44,161 nt of DNA, taken from assembly GCA_944389155.1 (NCBI GenBank), contig CALXLI010000021.1, forward strand, positions 1-44,161, written 5' to 3'. The notes below the pieces were generated by a model that did not search any database, was not told where the DNA came from, and worked only from the letters and a program-made list of their open reading frames with translations. A program made the position numbers and the translations under genes. Below are positions 39,030 to 44,161 of this stretch, in pieces (positions within the stretch are counted from its first letter, which is position 1; every line of letters starts with the position of its first letter). This DNA is from an uncultured Spirochaetaceae bacterium. Its GTDB lineage: Bacteria > Spirochaetota > Spirochaetia > Sphaerochaetales > Sphaerochaetaceae.

Positions 39030-39872
39030 ATGGTTAAGGTACAGGAATTATTGAACAAAGGTGTTGCAGTAATGCTTATAGCGCTTACGCTGCTTGCTTC
39101 CTGCACGCTCAGCCCGACAGGCCCAGGAAACGTGGATCCTAGGGAGCTTGTCTCTACGGCAGGTCGTCTTATTGATGAGAACCTGAGCCTTGTGAGGGAG
39201 GCGATAAGCGCTGATCTGCCTGAGGGGGAGGATATAACAGAGCTTACTGGATATGATGTAGCTTCAAGGGCCCTTGGCGAGGAAGGGGGAGAGGCGTATC
39301 TTGCATTCTGCATCGAAACAGATGATTTTGAATCTGTGGATGATGTTCTCTCCGCGGCTTCATCACTTGCTCCAAGTGCTGAGCTTGAGAAGATACGCTC
39401 TGATATGGCTTCTTACGAAGCAAGGCTTTTCAGGGAACTCGGAGGGGCTGCCCGTGCTCTTTCTCCTGCCCAGGAAGAGGAATTCTTCGATTCCCTCAAG
39501 TCCCTTGTGATAAAGACAGCTGTACTTCTTACTGCCGCTGTCGTGTATGCATTTGTCCCTGAGATGATATTCTGGGGAAAGATCACAGCCGCTGCAGCTG
39601 TTGCCATTGCAGCAGGTGTGCTCTCTACGACATTTATATCGATAATCGAGCACTACAAGCTCGATAAGGACATTGATGAATCATTCCAGTCATGGCTTGA
39701 GGATGTGACTACAGAGCCTTCGGCTTCCTGGGCGATTGCTGCCGCTATGATAAACCTGGGTGCGTCTCTTGAACGTTCTCCTGTTCTCACTGCTCTCATA
39801 TTAGGCATATTTGCTGTGTTCAATATAGTTGACGAGGTAAAGACGATGCTCTCCCTTAATTTTGATGCTTGA
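39030..39872 (+). CDS. Lipoprotein with internal membrane segments, unknown function
   Basis: The 280-residue protein has a lipoprotein signal (GVAVMLIALTLLASCTLSPTG) and an acidic helical middle. Two strongly hydrophobic segments follow (LVIKTAVLLTAAVVYAFVPEM and GKITAAAAVAIAAGVLSTTFI), with a third near the C-terminus (VLTALILGIFAVFNIV). AAAGGAGGAATTT sets the start. No family was recognised. It overlaps the region leading to pepT. Confidence 0.78.
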   Translation: MVKVQELLNKGVAVMLIALTLLASCTLSPTGPGNVDPRELVSTAGRLIDENLSLVREAISADLPEGEDITELTGYDVASRALGEEGGEAYLAFCIETDDFESVDDVLSAASSLAPSAELEKIRSDMASYEARLFRELGGAARALSPAQEEEFFDSLKSLVIKTAVLLTAAVVYAFVPEMIFWGKITAAAAVAIAAGVLSTTFISIIEHYKLDKDIDESFQSWLEDVTTEPSASWAIAAAMINLGASLERSPVLTALILGIFAVFNIVDEVKTMLSLNFDA

Positions 39873-39889
39873 GGCAAAAGGAGTTCCCC

Positions 39890-41137
39890 TTGGAGCTTTT
39901 TAAAGGCATAATCTGTTCTGTTATGGAATGCAGAAAGGCTCTTCTTGATAGATTTATACGCTATACGGCTTTCGATACTATGTCAGATCCATCTCAGGAT
40001 GGGAAAAGGAGACCCACAACAGAGGGGCAGGAGAAACTTCTTCTGTCCCTTTGTGATGAACTCAGCTCTCTTGGCCTTGATGTATATTACGGCGCTGAGA
40101 AGGTTGTGATGGGCACTCTTGATGCGAATGGTGCAGAAGGAGCTGTTGCATTCATGGCGCATGTCGATACAGCTGATGCCGTTAAGGGCAATGGCGTGAA
40201 GGCTAATGTGATAGAAAGCTATGATGGATCGGAGATCGTGCTTTCCGGTGTTTCGATCAGCCCGGAAAAGGATACCGACCTCAGCAGATATATAGGCTCC
40301 GAGATAATAACATCAGATGGCACAACGCTTCTCGGTTCTGATGACAAGGCAGGTGTTGCCATAATAATGACCGCACTTGAGTACCTTGTTTCCCATAAGG
40401 AGATCAGGCATCCGAGAATCGAGGTATTCTTCACCCCGGATGAGGAAATCGGGGCAGGTGTTGATGAGTTCCCCTATGAAAGGATGAAGGCGAAGGTCTG
40501 CTATACAGTAGATGGTGAGGCGGAAGGTGAAATCGAGACAGAATGCTTCAATGCAGCGCGTGTGGATATAAAGATAAGCGGTGATGTCTGCCATCTCGGA
40601 TCTGGAAGGGGAAAGATACATAATGCAGCCCTTGCGGCTTCCGCTATTGCTGTTTCCCTGCCATCTTCAGAGAGCCCTGAGGCTACCGATGGCCATTTTG
40701 GATACTATACGCTGGACAGCATAAAAGGGAATATGGAGAAGGCTGAGCTTTCCATACTTCTCAGGGATTTTGATATGGAATCACTTGAGAGACGGATTGA
40801 GGCTGTCAGAAGAAGCGTCTCTGCCGTCGAGGCCCTGCATTCCGTAAGGACGGATGTTTCCGTCAAGGTGCAGTATAGGAATATGAAGAGCGTGAATGAT
40901 GCAGATCCCCGTGCTATGGATGCTATAAGGCGAAGTGCTGGGAAGCTTGGCATTGATATCAAGGAGAAAGCTATAAGAGGCGGAACAGATGGTGCGAGGC
41001 TTGCAGAGCATGGCATTGCATCTCCTAATATATATACAGGCGGGCATAATCTGCATTCTCTTACCGAGTGGGTTGCTCTCAGGGCGATGGAGTCATCTCT
41101 GTCGCTTGTGCTTGGGATCATCAAGGAGTATTCATGA
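39890..41137 (+). CDS. pepT: Peptidase T (tripeptide aminopeptidase)
   Basis: PepT removes the N-terminal residue from tripeptides using two zinc ions. The protein shows LLDRFIRYTAFDTMSDPSQ, the metal motif VAFMAHVDTADAV, the bridging Asp in LLGSDDKAGVAI, the catalytic Glu in IEVFFTPDEEIGAGVDEF, VDGEAEGEIETECFNAA, and the late YTGGHNLHSLTEWV. Two starts are possible. TTG 39890 has AAAAGGAG at good spacing (415 residues), and ATG 39923 gives the usual N-terminus but has no ribosome-binding site. The TTG is preferred. The gene ends 4 bp inside the next one. Confidence 0.94.
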   Translation: MELFKGIICSVMECRKALLDRFIRYTAFDTMSDPSQDGKRRPTTEGQEKLLLSLCDELSSLGLDVYYGAEKVVMGTLDANGAEGAVAFMAHVDTADAVKGNGVKANVIESYDGSEIVLSGVSISPEKDTDLSRYIGSEIITSDGTTLLGSDDKAGVAIIMTALEYLVSHKEIRHPRIEVFFTPDEEIGAGVDEFPYERMKAKVCYTVDGEAEGEIETECFNAARVDIKISGDVCHLGSGRGKIHNAALAASAIAVSLPSSESPEATDGHFGYYTLDSIKGNMEKAELSILLRDFDMESLERRIEAVRRSVSAVEALHSVRTDVSVKVQYRNMKSVNDADPRAMDAIRRSAGKLGIDIKEKAIRGGTDGARLAEHGIASPNIYTGGHNLHSLTEWVALRAMESSLSLVLGIIKEYS

Positions 41138-42093
41138 AGCGTATCATTTCCCTTTTCCTTGTGATTATTGCCATGGCCGCACTTTCAGCAAGCACTGTGC
41201 GCTTTGATGATACAGTGCCGGATGGCATTGCTGCTGTAATCTCTGAAAGTATTGATAGATGGACTGAGGGAAGGGGGGATATCGATGTATATGTAAGTGG
41301 GTATAGCGAGGATACCAGTCTTTTTGAAGGACGCATATTCGCGTCATTCGTCGCATCGTCGGGTGGTTCTGAGTATACGATAAGGGCCGTCGGAGAAGGA
41401 AGGGATGGAATTGAAGAGGCGATAAGCAATGAGATAATGAATATTCTCTTCTATGAGCCATCATTCATGGCAGCTGCACCTCGCCTTGATTATATCTATC
41501 GTGGTTCATATTCATTCCTGAGCAATGATTATTACAGACGTGGGACAAGGCTTGCAGCTGTTGATGGCAGCGGGCGTACACGCGGGCTTTTTGAGGTTGC
41601 TGAGCGCTATGATGGCTCTGTCCTCATTGAACCGCTGTATCTTTCCTCTCCTGTACCTGGACTCCGGCTTGAGGAGAGAGGCGAGTGGACCGCATCGATC
41701 TCTGCATCAATGGGGTTTGACTTTCCTTCTCCCGCATTTGAGGTCACAGCCATGCTTGGACGTTCTGATCTGATATACCCATTCACTCCGTTTGTCTCAT
41801 TTACATATATGATGAATGGCGGTGCCTCTTATTATTATGGCGGCATTGGACTGAGTGCTGCCCTGGATTTCTGGAGGATATTCCCGACAGTTTCCTTTAC
41901 GCTTATAGAGGAAGGACGCATAGGGGCAGATGCATCGATCCTGCTTGGAGCAGGCCCCGATGGCTTTGACTGGAGAGGACGATACTCAGTCTATTATGAG
42001 CATTCTCCGCTTCCGTATCTTTACTGGCGCATAGGCTATGTGAATATACAGAATGAGCATATGCTGATGATTGGGGGAGGAGGTAGATTCTGA
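41134..42093 (+). CDS. Exported outer-membrane-like protein of unknown function
   Basis: The 319-residue protein has a signal peptide (MKRIISLFLVIIAMAALSAS). An N-terminal domain of about 110 residues (VPDGIAAVISESIDRWTEGRGDIDVYVSGY) is followed by many amphipathic strands rich in Tyr, Phe and Gly. It ends in Phe (MIGGGGRF), typical of outer-membrane barrels. AGGAG lies before the ATG, inside the end of pepT. It overlaps the next lipoprotein gene if that gene uses the CTG start. Confidence 0.8.
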   Translation: MKRIISLFLVIIAMAALSASTVRFDDTVPDGIAAVISESIDRWTEGRGDIDVYVSGYSEDTSLFEGRIFASFVASSGGSEYTIRAVGEGRDGIEEAISNEIMNILFYEPSFMAAAPRLDYIYRGSYSFLSNDYYRRGTRLAAVDGSGRTRGLFEVAERYDGSVLIEPLYLSSPVPGLRLEERGEWTASISASMGFDFPSPAFEVTAMLGRSDLIYPFTPFVSFTYMMNGGASYYYGGIGLSAALDFWRIFPTVSFTLIEEGRIGADASILLGAGPDGFDWRGRYSVYYEHSPLPYLYWRIGYVNIQNEHMLMIGGGGRF

Positions 42094-43436
42094 AGAAGAT
42101 CATCATTACGTTCTTTTCGCTTTTCTTTCTTTTTTCCTGTGCGACTTCGTATATCCCTGTTGATGGTCCTTCATGGATTCTTGACCCTCCATCTGTATCG
42201 GCTTCTGCTGTCTTCGTTGGCGGTGCACGGGGAAACAGCGAACAGGAGGCAAGGACAGCCGCATACAGGGATGCACTTGAGAAGATGGGCAGCGAGCTTG
42301 GCTATGATATAGTTGGAGAGTATTACAGGGAGTTCCTCAATACCGGACGTATAGAGGATCTTGGCACATATGTAAGCGCTTTCTACTCTACTTTCGATAA
42401 TTCTGGCTATTACTATTATATTCTGACAATCACCCCTTCTGAACGCTTCGATGAGATGAGAAGCGCGGATGTAGAGGAAGCCCGCAGCCGCGATAGGGAA
42501 ATAGCAGCACTTCTTTCTTCAGCTTCAGCGCATTACAGGGCAAATGAGGATATAATGGCTCTCTCGGATGTCCTCTCAGCGGTTTCGCTGTCGCTTGATG
42601 GCTCTATTGAATACAGCGCGGATGAGCTTCTGGATAGAGCTATGTCATATCTTGGCAATATCGAGCTGACCGTCAGCGATGCAGAGAGCGCAATATGCTC
42701 TGTCCGTATAAGACGCACCCGCGGTCCTTTTCATCCGATGGTACGTTCAGGCTTGGTTGATGCTTCTTACAGCATGGTCAATAACTCCGGGGAGATTATA
42801 GAGGATAGCGTGTTCGCTGCAACTGAGAGCAATGGCCGATTTGCCTTCCCCTGGACAAATCCGTATATGATCAGGACAGGTGCCATACGTTTCTCAGTAG
42901 ATGTCCCGGATGATGTAATGGCCGCAATAGAGCGGAAGGCTGAGAATGGTTTCCTTGATTCTTTCTATGCCCTTCTGGATGAGAAAAGCGTTGAGTATCG
43001 ATATGAGCTTGAGGATAGGTTCCCGCGGGAAGAGGCAATCATTGCCATTGTTCCGTTCATGAGAGGTGAGAGTGCTGTATTTCCAGAGGAGACCATTGCT
43101 GCATTCTCCTCTCAGATGGAATCTGCAGGTGTTTCCTACGATATTGTGATGGCCAGCGGGGAGGATGAGGCTGATATAATCAGGAATCTTCGTGCACTTT
43201 ATCCGGAGAAGCGTTATTTCATCATATCCTATCTGGCTGTTACGGATTATCGTGAATCCTTTGATGGGTACTATTGCAGGGTAGATGGCAGAAGCCTCGT
43301 GCTTGACGGCGAGAGCGTTATGGTAGAGCAGGAGATCTTTGCCGCAAGCGGAGGAGAGACAGAGGCTGATGCTGAAAGAAACGCTCTTGAGCGTGGTGCC
43401 AGGCTTGCCGCAGGAATGCTCCTGAAGGAGATCTAA
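42090..43436 (+). CDS. LPP20-like lipoprotein, probable CTG start
   Basis: From CTG 42090 the frame reads LKKIIITFFSLFFLFSC, a lipoprotein signal with Cys near 17. GPSWILDPPSVSASAVFVGGARGNSEQEARTAAYRDALEKMG follows, which resembles the W-PP-vGsG-eA-A pattern of LPP20-type lipoproteins. AGGAGG lies 6 nt before CTG 42090 and no ATG or GTG is available before 42285, which would discard the signal. ATT 42087 is another unusual option. Total length is about 448 residues. The C-terminal half (EEAIIAIVPFMRGESAVFPEETIAAFSSQ) is not recognised. Its TAA overlaps the nfo stop by 4 nt. Confidence 0.72.
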   Translation: MKKIIITFFSLFFLFSCATSYIPVDGPSWILDPPSVSASAVFVGGARGNSEQEARTAAYRDALEKMGSELGYDIVGEYYREFLNTGRIEDLGTYVSAFYSTFDNSGYYYYILTITPSERFDEMRSADVEEARSRDREIAALLSSASAHYRANEDIMALSDVLSAVSLSLDGSIEYSADELLDRAMSYLGNIELTVSDAESAICSVRIRRTRGPFHPMVRSGLVDASYSMVNNSGEIIEDSVFAATESNGRFAFPWTNPYMIRTGAIRFSVDVPDDVMAAIERKAENGFLDSFYALLDEKSVEYRYELEDRFPREEAIIAIVPFMRGESAVFPEETIAAFSSQMESAGVSYDIVMASGEDEADIIRNLRALYPEKRYFIISYLAVTDYRESFDGYYCRVDGRSLVLDGESVMVEQEIFAASGGETEADAERNALERGARLAAGMLLKEI

Positions 43437-44161
43437 GCCTCCAGAAGCATATTTATCTCATCTTTCCATGCATTCTCGTCTGGCGTTTCAAGTACCAGAG
43501 GAATGTCCTGCAGTGCGTCCATCTTCACAAGAGCAAGAAACGGCTCTGCCCCTATAAGTCCCTTGCCTATGCTTTCATGCCTGTCCCTGTGCGATCCAAG
43601 CGCTACCTTCGAATCGTTCAGGTGCATTCCATACAGCTTTTCCTTTCCAAAACGCGCTATGAAGCTGTCCATTATCGATACTGCATCGTCTTTTACGTTG
43701 TAGCCTGATCCGAATAGATGAGCTGTATCGATTGTTATGCCGATGCGGTCACGTTCCCTCGCGCTTGAGATAATCATATCAAGCTCTTCGAATGTCGTGC
43801 CGATGATCGTGCCTCCACCTGCTGTGTTCTCTATAGCTATTCTCAGACCGGGATAGCTCTCAAGAGCCTCATCAAGAAATGATGCTGTGCGTTTCAGGCC
43901 ATCTTCCTTTTCCCCTTCCTTGTAGGAGCCAGGATGTATGTTTATGACTTCCAGTCCAAGCCGGAGTGTCCTGTCGCATTCATCTTTGAACAATGAGAGC
44001 GCTCTGTTCCTTTTATCCTGTTCCGGGGTTGCTGGGTTTATGAGGTAGCTTGCATGGGGGAGCGCAGAACGGCTGCTGTATCCGAGATCCTTCATTGCCT
44101 TCCTGAATGCTGAGGCTGCTGCTTCCTCCAGAGGAGGCGCTGACCATACCCTCTGGTTTTT
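43433..44161 (-). CDS. nfo: Endonuclease IV, 3' part (start outside window)
   Basis: Nfo is a zinc-dependent AP endonuclease in base excision repair. The visible 242 residues begin with NQRVWSAPPLEEAAASAFRKAMKD at the edge and show PHASYLINPATPEQ, LEVINIHPGSYKEG, IAIENTAGGGTIIGTTFEEL, GITIDTAHLFGSGYNV, YGMHLNDSKVALGSHRDRHESIGKGLIG and LVLETPDE, which hold the metal ligands. Only the first part is missing. The OGG-type glycosylase, UvrC, the UvrD-type helicase and RecX in the same window give a strong repair theme, though not one operon. Confidence 0.93.
   Translation of the reverse strand, partial: KNQRVWSAPPLEEAAASAFRKAMKDLGYSSRSALPHASYLINPATPEQDKRNRALSLFKDECDRTLRLGLEVINIHPGSYKEGEKEDGLKRTASFLDEALESYPGLRIAIENTAGGGTIIGTTFEELDMIISSARERDRIGITIDTAHLFGSGYNVKDDAVSIMDSFIARFGKEKLYGMHLNDSKVALGSHRDRHESIGKGLIGAEPFLALVKMDALQDIPLVLETPDENAWKDEINMLLEA

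Noticed and set aside
1-44161. CRISPR arrays, tRNA or rRNA genes, prophage
   Set aside because: No regularly spaced repeats, cloverleaf-like segments or phage structural genes were seen in the gaps between genes.

Overview
The window looks like a chromosomal segment of a spirochaete, most probably of the Sphaerochaeta type; this is inference from gene content, not from a marker tree. The supporting signs are HprK with HPr and no sugar-PTS genes, a LptC/LptA/LptB-RpoN-HPF cluster, many lipoproteins with relaxed lipoboxes, beta-barrel-like proteins ending in Phe, and an electron-bifurcating [FeFe] hydrogenase operon with Rex. No flagellar, tRNA, rRNA, CRISPR or prophage genes were seen. Genes are densely packed.

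Layout. 1-350: the start of an IS200/IS605-type tnpB, read leftwards and broken by an amber codon, with an end-like hairpin upstream. 349-1572: an SPL-type radical SAM gene whose 5' part is cut by an in-frame amber codon. 1632-3407: uvrC. 3404-6320 (minus): hprK-ptsH-lexA-holA. 6372-12491 (minus): hflX-ymdB-rseC-lptC-lptA-lptB-rpoN-hpf, with an extra promoter before hpf. 12612-17770: a small lipoprotein, a YesM/YesN-type two-component pair divergent from a sugar-binding protein, and a SprT-like metalloprotease fused to a DUF2786-like region. 17852-23653: rimO-uvrD, rplM-rpsI behind a long leader, a small exported protein, and recX. 23624-26929: adenine deaminase divergent from a purine permease, a salvage pair. 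27006-29317: clpP, a secreted EEP-fold lipoprotein, and an OGG-type glycosylase. 29322-34989: rex divergent from the hydrogenase operon (HydC, a HATPase-fold protein, a Cys-less thioredoxin-like protein, HydB, HydA). A palindrome between them is a candidate Rex operator, and hydA carries an in-frame ochre codon between its first two H-cluster motifs. 34990-37439: terminators, a decayed lipoprotein remnant and a 682-residue lipoprotein. 37528-43436: EIIA-Ntr-like protein, small membrane and envelope proteins, pepT and an LPP20-like lipoprotein. 43433-44161: the 3' part of nfo.

Three things stand out. First, at least ten genes have a -10 hexamer 6-7 nt before the start codon and no Shine-Dalgarno sequence. 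In four of them a recognisable -35 lies exactly 17 nt further up, which predicts leaderless mRNAs. Second, four otherwise recognisable reading frames (tnpB, splB-like, hydA, an InlB-repeat remnant) carry in-frame stop codons. Third, two regulators have altered active sites: a LexA without the cleavage-site Ala-Gly and with Arg at the catalytic Lys position, and a YmdB with several metal ligands replaced. Nothing here is proven to be a new system. The hydrogenase operon accessory genes, the leaderless set and the altered LexA most deserve follow-up.
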